From positions 1 to 64,000 of the forward strand of contig NZ_JACHHB010000002.1 of assembly GCF_014202575.1 (NCBI RefSeq): DNA of 64,000 nt, read 5' to 3'. Made by a program: the position numbers and the translations under genes. Numbering within the stretch: position 1 is the stretch's first letter; each line of letters starts with the position of its first letter. Source of the DNA: Texcoconibacillus texcoconensis (GTDB taxonomy: Bacteria; Bacillota; Bacilli; Bacillales; Salisediminibacteriaceae). The notes beneath the pieces were generated by a model. That model was given only the letters and a program-made list of their open reading frames with translations. It was not told where the DNA came from and did no database searches. Below, piece after piece: positions 44,642 through 53,436 of this stretch.

Positions 44642-45189
44642 AAATAGCCCTCCTCATATTTCGTTTGTTCAATTAATGCTTCTCGAACTTCTCGTCGTGT
44701 TTTCTCTTCTAAAGAAACAAGTCCTAATAATTCGGTTAACCAAAGGCCGTCGATGGCTAAGCGAAGTATTGTCGCTTTCGTCGTATCAATGCCATCAATA
44801 TCGAGTTGCTCTTGCCACTCTTTATATCGATTCCGCACATTATTGAGCAATTCAGGATTCATCGCCAATGCAGCTAATAATCCCGCGTTCATATCTTCGT
44901 TATCATAAGTTTGACTATACGTTTCTTTAATGATCGAACGCGTCCATTTCCCTGTTTCCATCTCATCTTGTTCCATCAGTTCAGTAATACCTTTTTTATA
45001 TGAATCAATTAAATGATCAACCATTCCTTCAACGAGCACTTCTTTTGTTGGGAAGTGGTAAAGAAGACCACCTTTACTAATGCCAGCTTCCTTCGCTGTT
45101 GCTTCAAGTGTCAAAGAAAAGACACCTTTATGTTGTACAATTCGGGAAGCAGCTTCCAAAATGTCAGTTTCCCGGGATCTCTTTTTCAA
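44638..45189 (-). CDS. TetR-family regulator of the carnitine operon B
   Basis: A TetR regulator of about 184 aa, a close paralog of the one at 38263-38814. The HTH line is ILEAASRIVQHKGVF plus KEAGISKGGLLYHFPTK. I place the start at the TTG at 45189, aligning with the ATG of the paralog and lying 6 bases after AAGGGGGG; the frame is open to an ATG at 45225. First gene of a seven-gene operon, so a carnitine-responsive repressor is the simplest inference. Confidence 0.9.
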   Translation of the reverse strand: MKKRSRETDILEAASRIVQHKGVFSLTLEATAKEAGISKGGLLYHFPTKEVLVEGMVDHLIDSYKKGITELMEQDEMETGKWTRSIIKETYSQTYDNEDMNAGLLAALAMNPELLNNVRNRYKEWQEQLDIDGIDTTKATILRLAIDGLWLTELLGLVSLEEKTRREVREALIEQTKYEEGYL

Positions 45190-45236
45190 ACAGAACCCCC
45201 CTTCTTGCAAATGGAACCTCAGCAATTTTTAACTGT

Positions 45237-45250
45237 ACCGTCTGGACTGT
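45237..45250. promoter_or_regulatory. Shared TetR operator, copy B
   Basis: ACCGTCTGGACTGT, identical to the sequence at 38862-38875, fits ACNGTC-TG-GACNGT and lies about 50 bases before the tetR start. Confidence 0.68.
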
Positions 45251-45340
45251 TTGTTTGACATTTATGAATGTAGCATAGCTTTTTGAGCAAATGAACCTCC
45301 AATTAAATTTTCTGACAATTCGACGAAAACCGTCATGACG

Positions 45341-45472
45341 CGTTAAAATTTTTTTACACACAGGTTTGTTTCGACATTCTTCCCGAGCCAACAACGATGA
45401 AACGGGTGGAATTTTATCCCTTTTCCGACATTTAACACTTTTTTTACAGAGGTTTGTTAATAAATTTTTACA
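45341..45472. promoter_or_regulatory. Two 18-bp YGTTA-N8-TTACA motifs, region B
   Basis: CGTTAAAATTTTTTTACA (45341-45358) and TGTTAATAAATTTTTACA (45455-45472) correspond to the two motifs of region A. The second is identical in both regions. The gap 45190-45571 holds these, the operator and no evident gene. Confidence 0.5.
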
Positions 45473-45571
45473 CATATAAAACACTATTTTTTATCGATTC
45501 CCAGAATGAATAACTCAAATGGTTTGTAAGTAAATTCAATAAAAATACTTTATTTTACATTTATTAAGGCA

Positions 45572-45608
45572 TAAAAAAACGAGCCTTAAATCAAAAGACT
45601 CGTTTTAG
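45572..45608 (-). terminator. Terminator of the orphan binding-protein gene
   Basis: AACGAGTCTT/AAGGCTCGTT is followed by TTTTTTATG on the minus strand, about 40 bases after the stop at 45646. Confidence 0.8.
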
Positions 45609-45645
45609 TAGATTTATTCTATTTATTTGTTCCTGAAATCGTCGT

Positions 45646-46545
45646 TTACGATTCTAGCCATTCATCAACATCTTCACGATTGTCTTCAATCCATTCATCC
45701 GCTAAATCGTCTAATTCCTCATCTTCCATACTTACCATCATTTCTTCAACGTCTTCAATACTTATTTCAAAATCTTCAAGGAACCCGTGAAGGTCTGGAG
45801 CTTTCTCTTCAAAATCCGCACCAACACCTGTTACAACATCATCTTTTTCCCAGATGTCATTAGGATCATCTAACATTTTAATATCGAAAAGTTGGAACAT
45901 CGAGTGTGGACGCCAAGCAAGGAAAACAACCGGCTCTTCATTTGCGGTCAGACGACTAACTTCTGCAAGCATCGCTTCTGTACTTGCTGAAACCAATTCT
46001 AAGTCTAAATCATACTCCTCAATCACTTCTTCGGACACAGGCATCATTCCAGCACCCGGTTCAATCCCAACAACTTCATAATCAAACATGTCTTCGTTAC
46101 CTTTTAAATCTTCGATACTATTAATATCCTCCATGTATTCAGGCACTGCCCAACCTGTATCAGCATTTTCATACAAGGTACCGAGAAGTTCGATCGAATC
46201 TTCATATTGATCTAAGTAACTTGCGTGGAGGGTTGGTAACCACATATCTGCATAAACGTCAACATCCCCACGAGCTATCCCTGTATACATGACGCCGACA
46301 TCACCTTCCATGATTTCTGTCGGATAGCCGAGTTCTTCTGCGATCGACTCAATAATCGCTAATAGCGGCAATGCTTGGTCATAAGGGACCTCTCCTAAAG
46401 TGATCGTCGGTTTTTCTTCAGAATCACTTGTTCCTTCCTCACCGCTACCTTCCTCTGCACCACAAGCACTTAACATTACTACACCTGTTAAAGCTGTTAA
46501 TGACAGTACAGTTTTCGTCCTTTGCTTCAATGCAATCAAATTCAA
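45646..46545 (-). CDS. OpuAC-like binding lipoprotein, orphan and diverged
   Basis: A 299-aa lipoprotein (signal peptide ending VMLSAC) of the OpuAC/ProX-like type: TITLGEVPYDQALPLLAI, MYTGIARGDVDVYADMWLPT, TGWAVPEYM and VVFLAWRPHSMF. It differs clearly from the other three copies, with Asp-Gln in place of the first cage Trp region. It starts with TTG behind AGGAGGAG and has its own terminator, so it is a single-gene unit just upstream of the carnitine operon. It may widen ligand range of the transporters. Confidence 0.87.
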   Translation of the reverse strand: MNLIALKQRTKTVLSLTALTGVVMLSACGAEEGSGEEGTSDSEEKPTITLGEVPYDQALPLLAIIESIAEELGYPTEIMEGDVGVMYTGIARGDVDVYADMWLPTLHASYLDQYEDSIELLGTLYENADTGWAVPEYMEDINSIEDLKGNEDMFDYEVVGIEPGAGMMPVSEEVIEEYDLDLELVSASTEAMLAEVSRLTANEEPVVFLAWRPHSMFQLFDIKMLDDPNDIWEKDDVVTGVGADFEEKAPDLHGFLEDFEISIEDVEEMMVSMEDEELDDLADEWIEDNREDVDEWLES

Positions 46546-46741
46546 TTTTTCTCACTCCTCCTAAAATTCACGACAATATTATGTCATTGATTTCCTTTTT
46601 ACGAAACGATCAAACGGACCTATATCAACGTTATAATGGTAGGGAAAAAGAGCTCGTTTATTGCTAGATTTATTTTTAAGCTTTTTTGCGCTTTTTTGAA
46701 TAATGAGGACATTTTTTTCATAATTGAACCAATTTCATAAC

Positions 46742-46776
46742 CCTTGGGAAAGCGTCCGCCTGCAGTGAAAATCACA
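46742..46776 (+). repeat. Remnant of the interspersed repeat
   Basis: TTGGGAAAGCGTCCGCCTGC followed by AGTGAAAATCAC resembles the end of the element at 20653-20785 (GGGAAAGCGCCCATCTGAAG). The rest of the element is absent. It lies in the 466-base gap 46546-47011, which otherwise holds only the cysK terminator and AT-rich DNA. Confidence 0.4.
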
Positions 46777-46854
46777 ATCCATGTTCGAAATGATCTTTTC
46801 ATCACCTATTATGAAATTCATTCAATTGATTCCGTTTCATTTGATCCTTTAAAT

Positions 46855-46892
46855 AAAAAATGCAGAGCCACCACTAATCGGTGAACCCTGCA
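46855..46892 (-). terminator. Terminator of cysK
   Basis: TGCAG-CACC/GGTG-CTGCA is followed by TTTTTTATTT on the minus strand, about 120 bases after the cysK stop. Confidence 0.75.
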
Positions 46893-47011
46893 ACTTCTAT
46901 GATTCTATGAACTTTTCAATTTTTTTACCTAAAATAATACTTTAATTCCACTGCAAAGCGACTTCTTCTACATAAGTTTCACCACATTTTGATGAACGAT
47001 TTGAAGATCTA

Positions 47012-47962
47012 TTATTCTTCCTCTTTAAACAAAGGCGTTGATAAATAACGTTCACCATGATCAGGAAGGATGACAACGATCGTTTTTCCTTTGTTTTCTT
47101 CTCGCTTAGCAATATCCTGCGCAGCACGGATGACAGCACCTGCAGAAATTCCAACTAAGAGTCCTTCGCTTTTTCCAACCGCTCGAGATGCATCAAACGC
47201 CTCTTCATTCGCAATCGTGACCACTTCATCAAAAGCATCCGTATTTAACACCTCTGGTACAAAACCAGCACCGATTCCTTGAATTTTATGCGGTCCACCT
47301 TGACCTCCACTTAATACAGGAGAATCTTTAGGTTCAACTGCTACGGCTTTAAATGCCGGTTTTCTCTCTTTAATCACTTCGGACACACCTGTAATTGTCC
47401 CACCTGTACCGATACCACTTACGAGAATATCCACTTCACCTTCTGTATCTGCCCAGATTTCTTCTGCTGTCGTTTTCGTATGAATTTCTGGGTTAGCAGG
47501 GTTATTAAACTGTTGCGGTACAAAGGAATTCGGTGTCTCTTCTGCAAGTTCATTCGCTTTAGCAATAGCACCTTTCATGCCCTTTGGTCCTTCTGTCAGT
47601 ACTAAATCTGCACCTAGTGCCTTTAATAACTGGCGACGCTCAATGCTCATCGTATCTGGCATCACAAGCTTAAGTGTGTACCCTTTGGCTGCGCAAACAA
47701 ATGCTAAAGCGATACCTGTATTTCCACTTGTCGGTTCGATAATGACCGTATCCTTTGTAATGAGTCCTTGCGTTTCTGCTGCTTCAATCATCGCATTACC
47801 AATTCGATCCTTTACACTTCCATGCGGATTAAAGTACTCCAACTTACCAAGCACTTCTGCACCTGTTTCATCACTAATTGCATTCAAACGTAAAAGAGGC
47901 GTTCGACCAATGAGTTCCGTTAAGTTTTTTGCAATTTTTGGCCCCTGTAGTACATCTGTCAT
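47012..47962 (-). CDS. cysK: Cysteine synthase A (O-acetylserine thiol-lyase)
   Basis: A 316-aa PLP enzyme that makes cysteine from O-acetylserine and sulfide. The PLP Lys is in [13 protein letters not shown] (K51), the substrate loop is [12 protein letters not shown] and the phosphate-binding loop is [10 protein letters not shown]. It has AAAGGAG before the ATG. It receives the sulfide from the sulfate reduction operon immediately upstream, though it has a separate transcription unit. Confidence 0.95.
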   Translation of the reverse strand: MTDVLQGPKIAKNLTELIGRTPLLRLNAISDETGAEVLGKLEYFNPHGSVKDRIGNAMIEAAETQGLITKDTVIIEPTSGNTGIALAFVCAAKGYTLKLVMPDTMSIERRQLLKALGADLVLTEGPKGMKGAIAKANELAEETPNSFVPQQFNNPANPEIHTKTTAEEIWADTEGEVDILVSGIGTGGTITGVSEVIKERKPAFKAVAVEPKDSPVLSGGQGGPHKIQGIGAGFVPEVLNTDAFDEVVTIANEEAFDASRAVGKSEGLLVGISAGAVIRAAQDIAKREENKGKTIVVILPDHGERYLSTPLFKEEE

Positions 47963-48063
47963 AAAGAAAACACTCCTTTTATTGTAATAAATTTGTTTTA
48001 TCTATCTAAAAGTCAGAAAACATTACGTCAGTACGTTTTTCAAACGAACTTGTTTACAGTTTG

Positions 48064-48825
48064 TCAAACTTGAATCTGACTTTCGATCCAACGACTGACA
48101 AGATCATGAGGTAAATAGGTCTTCCCATCCCACGCATACGCCAATCCTTCCATTTGTTTTGGAATCACGTTTAAGGTGAAATACCCTTCACTTAAAAACA
48201 ACGGGATGACAATCAAACGTTTGCGATTTTCTACCGCTTGCGCTTTTTCATTTAACATGTCTCGATCTGGTAAAAGCATCGCGTGAGACACTTTTGAAAA
48301 AGGCATCGATTCATTTAACGTTTGTTCAATACTCTCAATCTTACGTTCCCATATGCTTGCTAAGCGACGTTCTTTGCTTCCATGAGCAACAAGTAACAAC
48401 ACTTCATTTTCTGGATCAGTCGATAACTGTTGAACGCGCTTTTTGATAATCTCAACAATCAATGGATGATCATCCATTGCCGGTCGCCAAATGATTTCTG
48501 CATGAGTATCAATTCGTTCTATATCTGTCGGGGAGGATAAGTCAGATTTTATTCCTAAAGCATACTGAATTTCCTCAAGATGAGAGCTACCGGAACATAC
48601 AAAAAGCGGAATCACAATGATTTTTTGTACTGATTGACGCTCTAACCAACGCACACCATCTGCAATGGTTTCCCCTTCGACGAATTCTAAATATGCCACC
48701 GTTAACGGACAATCCGCCTCTACTTTTGAGACCGCATCTTTAATTCGTTGCACCCATTGTTTGTTTTTTGAACCGTGCGCGATCACCAATACGCCAATAT
48801 GCTGATCGCTTTCTTTATTATGCAT
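48064..48825 (-). CDS. sirB: Sirohydrochlorin ferrochelatase SirB
   Basis: A 253-aa chelatase of the CbiX/SirB family. It has two repeats, each with a metal-binding His in an AHGS motif (VLVIAHGSKNKQW near 15 and LLVAHGSKERR near 140). It inserts iron into sirohydrochlorin to give siroheme for sulfite reductase. The ATG at 48825 overlaps the end of sumT by 8 bases; the longer frame to 48984 lies inside sumT and is not used. Last gene of the operon. Confidence 0.9.
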   Translation of the reverse strand: MHNKESDQHIGVLVIAHGSKNKQWVQRIKDAVSKVEADCPLTVAYLEFVEGETIADGVRWLERQSVQKIIVIPLFVCSGSSHLEEIQYALGIKSDLSSPTDIERIDTHAEIIWRPAMDDHPLIVEIIKKRVQQLSTDPENEVLLLVAHGSKERRLASIWERKIESIEQTLNESMPFSKVSHAMLLPDRDMLNEKAQAVENRKRLIVIPLFLSEGYFTLNVIPKQMEGLAYAWDGKTYLPHDLVSRWIESQIQV

Positions 48826-49621
48826 ATACAACCTGAACCCTTTCTGCTTCTTTTCCAACACCTGGATTATTTTCAAACCACGACAAACTTTCATGAAGAT
48901 TGACAACATCACCAACAACAATAATCGATGGAGAAGCAAAACCCGCTTCTTCCACACGGGTTGTAATTTCATGGAGAGGTGCAACGATCGTTTCTTGTTT
49001 TTGATAAGTTCCCCATTGAATGACGGCCACTGGTGTTGTAAGTGAACGCCCGTGCTTAATCAGTTGTTCTTGAATGTAGGAGATATTTTTCATTCCCATA
49101 TAGAAAACGAGCGTATCAACACTTGTCGCTAACTTTTCCCATTGAACGGATGATTTTTTTCCATCACTTCTTTGTTGCCCTGTCACAACAGCAAAGGATG
49201 AACCTAGATCCCGATGAGTAAGAGGTATTCCGGCATAGGCAGGTGCCGCTACCCCAGCAGTCACTCCAGGGACGATTTCATAGGGGATATCGTAATCTAT
49301 ACAAGACGTTGCTTCTTCACCTACACGACCAAAAACCGCTGGATCACCACCTTTTAGACGTACAACGACTTTACCTTTTTGCGCTTGTGAGATAAAAAGA
49401 TGATGTATCTCTTCTTGAGAAATAGAAGGGGCATTTGGATCTTTCCCACAATAAATCAATTCTGCTCCGTCCTTGGCATAGCGTAACAACTCATCATTAA
49501 CGAGTCTGTCATAGATAATCACATCTGCGCCTTTTAAGACATCTGCCCCTTTTACCGTGATCAGTCGTGGGTCTCCTGGACCTGCACCAACAAAAAATAC
49601 TTTGCCGCTTTTTTGTTTCAT
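48818..49621 (-). CDS. sumT: Uroporphyrinogen-III C-methyltransferase
   Basis: A 267-aa SUMT that methylates uroporphyrinogen III twice to precorrin-2. The features are FFVGAGPGDPRLIT, VVRLKGGDPAVFGR and EIVPGVTAGVAAPAYAGIPLTHR. The ATG at 49621 follows AGAGAGGAG; the open frame extends to 49708. It is a stand-alone methylase with no CysG-type dehydrogenase domain. Confidence 0.93.
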   Translation of the reverse strand: MKQKSGKVFFVGAGPGDPRLITVKGADVLKGADVIIYDRLVNDELLRYAKDGAELIYCGKDPNAPSISQEEIHHLFISQAQKGKVVVRLKGGDPAVFGRVGEEATSCIDYDIPYEIVPGVTAGVAAPAYAGIPLTHRDLGSSFAVVTGQQRSDGKKSSVQWEKLATSVDTLVFYMGMKNISYIQEQLIKHGRSLTTPVAVIQWGTYQKQETIVAPLHEITTRVEEAGFASPSIIVVGDVVNLHESLSWFENNPGVGKEAERVQVVYA

Positions 49622-49682
49622 CGCTATGCTCCTCTCTCTTCCCTTGTTGTCGCGATGTGTTTTTCTTTTTCTCCCTCTAACC

Positions 49683-49886
49683 TTAGATTTCCTGCAAAAC
49701 GAAGCCACCTTTTGTAGACAACTTTTTTTCTAATAACATGATTTCATGAATTTCAGGCATTTTTAAAAACGATCTTTCAATTTCCTTTTCAGCCAAATGA
49801 AATGCTTCAGACTCAGCTTCAGCACTGACCACGATATGAACAGACTTTTCCTCATCAAGTACGGCATTGAAACGATAAAGCGCCAT
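49683..49886 (-). CDS. DUF3906-like small protein
   Basis: A 67-aa protein, MALYRFNAVLDEEKSVHIVV at its start, with alpha-beta character and no membrane segment. Proteins of this kind (DUF3906) recur next to sumT in Bacillus sulfate-reduction operons. The ATG at 49886 has GAGGAGAGAGG upstream. Function unknown; a link to siroheme or sulfite reduction is inferred from context. Confidence 0.7.
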   Translation of the reverse strand: MALYRFNAVLDEEKSVHIVVSAEAESEAFHLAEKEIERSFLKMPEIHEIMLLEKKLSTKGGFVLQEI

Positions 49887-49920
49887 GTCCTCTCTCCTCA
49901 CTTTCCATGGAACAATGATC

Positions 49921-51543
49921 TTAATTGACCGCCACGTTGTTTGCTAAAATTTCATCAAGCGTTTCTTGTAAATGAGGCAACCCTACTCTTTGATAATATG
50001 AATGGAAGGTTTCCCCGCGGTATTTTTCCTGCTTAAATACTTGTAAAAATTGAACGAGAACACCGTCTAACTGACCAGCTTCGATTTTCCCTTTTAACTT
50101 TTCGTTAAACTGAGCTGATTCCGATAACGTTCCACCAACATATATTTCAAACGCCTCAACCATTTTTTTATCTTTATTTTTCATTTTTATCCCTTGTAAT
50201 CCAATATCGGCAATTTGCCTTTGCCCACAAGCATTTGGACACCCTACCATATGAAGGCGAATCGGAACTTCTAATGATAACGCCTCATCTAAATGATCTG
50301 CAACATTCTTCATACGTTCCTTCGTTTCAACAAGAGCTAAATTACAATATTCAATCCCTGTACAAGACACTGCATACCCCATGAAGGACTTCGGTTCCGG
50401 AAGCAAGTGTTCAAACAACTTTTCATTTAACATTGCTTCTACTTGATCTTCAGGAATGTTTGGGATCACAATGTTTTGTGAATTACTCGTTCTTACTTCA
50501 CCATTTCCGTACTGATCAGAAATCCGCACCAACTCATAAAGTTCTTCTGTATGCAAACGCCCTACCGGTACATTAACACCAACATAACGAAGCCCTTCTT
50601 GTTTTTGTTCGTGCACACCGTAGAAATAACCAGCATTCCACCCTGTCAGGCGTTCTTCTCCTTTTTCTGGAAGCTCGATATACTCAGACAATTTTTCAGT
50701 AAATTTTTCAGGTCCCCAGTCTGCCATTAAAAACTTCAGACGCGCTCGTGTTCGTTTTTCACGATAACCATAATCACGGAAAATCGTCGTCACCGCGATT
50801 GTCACGTCCTTAACTTGTTCTGGTCGGACAAAAACATTCAGCGGCTTTGCTAGATGAGGTTTTGCAGCCAAACCTCCACCAACATATACGTGGAATCCTG
50901 AAACTTCTTTTCCATCGATCACTTTTACTGCAGGAACAAATGATAGACAGTTAATTTCTGCGTTTTGCGCATTATCTACGTTTGCAGAAATAGAAATTTT
51001 ATATTTACGCGGTAAGTTTGAAAAATCTCGATTTCTTTGAAAATAGTGATAGACGTCATTGACGATCTCACGCGTATCTAGCAATTCATTCGGGTCAATT
51101 CCTGCCAATGGATTTCCGACAATCGTCCTCATAATATCTCCACAAGCTCCGACTGAAGACAAACCTACCTTCTCTAATCGATCAAAAATATCAGGAATTT
51201 GTTCAATCTGAAGCCAGTGAAATTGAACAGCTTGACGTGTTGTAATATCGAGTACATCACGACCGTAATCTTTGGCAATTCCCGCTAACGTCTTGAGTTG
51301 CTCGTTCGTCATGACCCCACTCGGGATATTGACCCTCATCATGAAGTAGCCATCTTCTTTTGGCTTTTGTAAATAAAGCCCAGCCCATTTGAAAAATGAC
51401 CACTCTTCTTTCGGAATTGAGTCGAAACCGTTACGCGCGTAATAAGGGATATCATCGAGGATGTCGAGTCCATCTTTCTCAAGTTTTGCCTTTTCTTCTT
51501 TGCTCAATTTTTCTTGATTTGCCCAATGCTTTGTATAAGCCAC
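49921..51543 (-). CDS. Ferredoxin-type sulfite (nitrite/sulfite) reductase
   Basis: A 540-aa siroheme/[4Fe-4S] enzyme that reduces sulfite to sulfide. The cluster cysteines are in SCTGIEYC (CX5C, about 420) and GCPNACGQ (CX3C, about 465). The duplicated half-domains start near FMMRVNIPSGVMT and LRYVGVNVPVG. It is the one-subunit, ferredoxin-dependent type, not CysI with a CysJ flavoprotein. Its place between cysC and sumT favours sulfite over nitrite as substrate. Confidence 0.88.
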   Translation of the reverse strand: MAYTKHWANQEKLSKEEKAKLEKDGLDILDDIPYYARNGFDSIPKEEWSFFKWAGLYLQKPKEDGYFMMRVNIPSGVMTNEQLKTLAGIAKDYGRDVLDITTRQAVQFHWLQIEQIPDIFDRLEKVGLSSVGACGDIMRTIVGNPLAGIDPNELLDTREIVNDVYHYFQRNRDFSNLPRKYKISISANVDNAQNAEINCLSFVPAVKVIDGKEVSGFHVYVGGGLAAKPHLAKPLNVFVRPEQVKDVTIAVTTIFRDYGYREKRTRARLKFLMADWGPEKFTEKLSEYIELPEKGEERLTGWNAGYFYGVHEQKQEGLRYVGVNVPVGRLHTEELYELVRISDQYGNGEVRTSNSQNIVIPNIPEDQVEAMLNEKLFEHLLPEPKSFMGYAVSCTGIEYCNLALVETKERMKNVADHLDEALSLEVPIRLHMVGCPNACGQRQIADIGLQGIKMKNKDKKMVEAFEIYVGGTLSESAQFNEKLKGKIEAGQLDGVLVQFLQVFKQEKYRGETFHSYYQRVGLPHLQETLDEILANNVAVN

Positions 51544-51592
51544 GCCGTTTCCTCCTTGAGCTTAGTATTTTGAATCGACGAGATCATTTGAT

Positions 51593-52204
51593 CTAAATCA
51601 TTGCTTCACTTCGCAAATGATCTAATATTTGATCAACACATTCTTCTATAAAATAACGATCTGTTTCAACCGTTAGCTGAGGGTTTTCCGGCTCTTCATA
51701 CGGAGCGCTAACACCTGTAAAACGACTAATTTCTCCACTGCGCGCTTTTTTGTATAACCCTTTCGGATCACGCTTTTCACATTCATCGAGTGAACATTTT
51801 ACATAGATTTCATACCATTCATCTGCTTGCAGTAAGTCTTCAACTTGCTTGCGATCTTCACGATAAGGTGAAATAAACGCACTTAATACAAGCACACCTG
51901 AATCGACAAACAGCTTTGCTACTTCCCCAATCCGACGAATATTTTCCGTTCGATCCTCAGGGGAAAACCCTAAGTCTCCATTTAATCCATGCCTCACATT
52001 ATCGCCATCGAGTACATAAGTTCTGACTGCGCGCTTATGTAAAGCTTTTTCAACTGCGGTCGCAAGGGTCGACTTCCCTGACCCTGACAACCCTGTAAAC
52101 CATAAAACCCCACTTCGGTGTTCATTTAAGTTCTGTCGGTCTTCCTTTTGAATCGATGCCTCATGCCAATAAACATTTGTCGACTTTTGTTTTTGTTGAG
52201 TCAC
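51593..52204 (-). CDS. cysC: Adenylylsulfate kinase
   Basis: A 203-aa kinase that phosphorylates APS to PAPS. It has the P-loop GLSGSGKST (about 34-42), [17 protein letters not shown] and FISPYREDR. It overlaps sat by 4 bases. Confidence 0.95.
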   Translation of the reverse strand: MTQQKQKSTNVYWHEASIQKEDRQNLNEHRSGVLWFTGLSGSGKSTLATAVEKALHKRAVRTYVLDGDNVRHGLNGDLGFSPEDRTENIRRIGEVAKLFVDSGVLVLSAFISPYREDRKQVEDLLQADEWYEIYVKCSLDECEKRDPKGLYKKARSGEISRFTGVSAPYEEPENPQLTVETDRYFIEECVDQILDHLRSEAMI

Positions 52205-53349
52205 ACGCTCACCTTCATTCCACGAATCAATACTTCCGCCACTTCTGGTCGACTAAACTGTGCAGAAGGCGCTTCACCATTACTTAGCATTTTTCTAACT
52301 TGGGTGCCAGATAAGTGAACGTGGTCTTCTTTTCCATGCGGGCACGTTTTCGTTGATGCCATACTGTCACACTTTTTGCAAAAGAAACTATGTTCAAAGA
52401 ATAGCGGACGAATACCAAGTTCCTCTTCAGTAAAGCGATCAAAAATCCGTTGTGCATCGTATGTTCCATAATAATCACCGACACCTGCATGGTCACGCCC
52501 GACGATAAAATGCGTGCAACCGTAATTTTTTCGAACGAGTGCATGGAAAATCGCCTCACGAGGCCCTGCATATCTCATCGAGGCAGGAAAAACCGCTAAA
52601 AATACGTGGTCCTCTGGATAATAATTTTTAAGAAGCACTTGATAACTTTCCATTCGTACGTCAGCTGGAATGTCATCACTTTTCGTTTCACCGACGAGCG
52701 GATTAAAAAACAATCCGTCTACACTTTCTAAAGCGGACTTTTGGATGTATTCATGAGCGCGGTGGACGGGATTTCTGGTTTGAAAGCCGACAACTGTCTT
52801 CCAATCTTTATCTGCAAATGTTCGGCGCGTCTCTTCTGGTGACAAATAAAACAATTCAAAACGTGTCTTTTCTGGTACTTTCACTAAAGTAATTGGCCCT
52901 GCTAAGTAAACAGCACCACGGTTGTATAAGTTTTTCACCCCTGGGTGTTTTTCTTCTGTCGTTTGATAAACATTTTGCGCCTCATGTTGTTTATCTGGTT
53001 CATAGATTTCTTCAAGCTCGATCACACCGTATGTTGAACCTTGATAATCTAAACGGACTCGTTCCCCCACCGTTAAAGAAGCTGCTGTTTCCTGTGATAC
53101 TGGTAATGTGACCGGAATACTCCACACTGTTCCATCAGCTAATCTAAGATCGGAAACGACGCGATCGTAATCTTTCGAACCAAGAAACCCAGTTAGCGGA
53201 CTATATGCTCCATTTGCAATCAATTCCAAATCCGACAAAGCAATCGTATCAAGTTCTACGGTTTGTTTAAGCGATGTGGTATCTACACTTTCATCTATTC
53301 GATTGATTAATTCTCCTCCGTGTGGTTGACCTAGTTTCATAATCTTCAC
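52201..53349 (-). CDS. sat: Sulfate adenylyltransferase
   Basis: A 382-aa ATP sulfurylase that makes APS from sulfate and ATP. It has the ATP motif [11 protein letters not shown] (about 192), [12 protein letters not shown], and C-terminal zinc-type cysteines ([16 protein letters not shown]). It is followed by cysC with a 4-base overlap. Confidence 0.96.
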   Translation of the reverse strand: MKIMKLGQPHGGELINRIDESVDTTSLKQTVELDTIALSDLELIANGAYSPLTGFLGSKDYDRVVSDLRLADGTVWSIPVTLPVSQETAASLTVGERVRLDYQGSTYGVIELEEIYEPDKQHEAQNVYQTTEEKHPGVKNLYNRGAVYLAGPITLVKVPEKTRFELFYLSPEETRRTFADKDWKTVVGFQTRNPVHRAHEYIQKSALESVDGLFFNPLVGETKSDDIPADVRMESYQVLLKNYYPEDHVFLAVFPASMRYAGPREAIFHALVRKNYGCTHFIVGRDHAGVGDYYGTYDAQRIFDRFTEEELGIRPLFFEHSFFCKKCDSMASTKTCPHGKEDHVHLSGTQVRKMLSNGEAPSAQFSRPEVAEVLIRGMKVSV

Positions 53350-53436
53350 TCCTTTAAGTTTTTTGATGAATATCTATCAACCTTTGTCATGAAACCTTGA
53401 ATGGTTCATTTTCTAAATGAAAGAATAAGTCATCGT

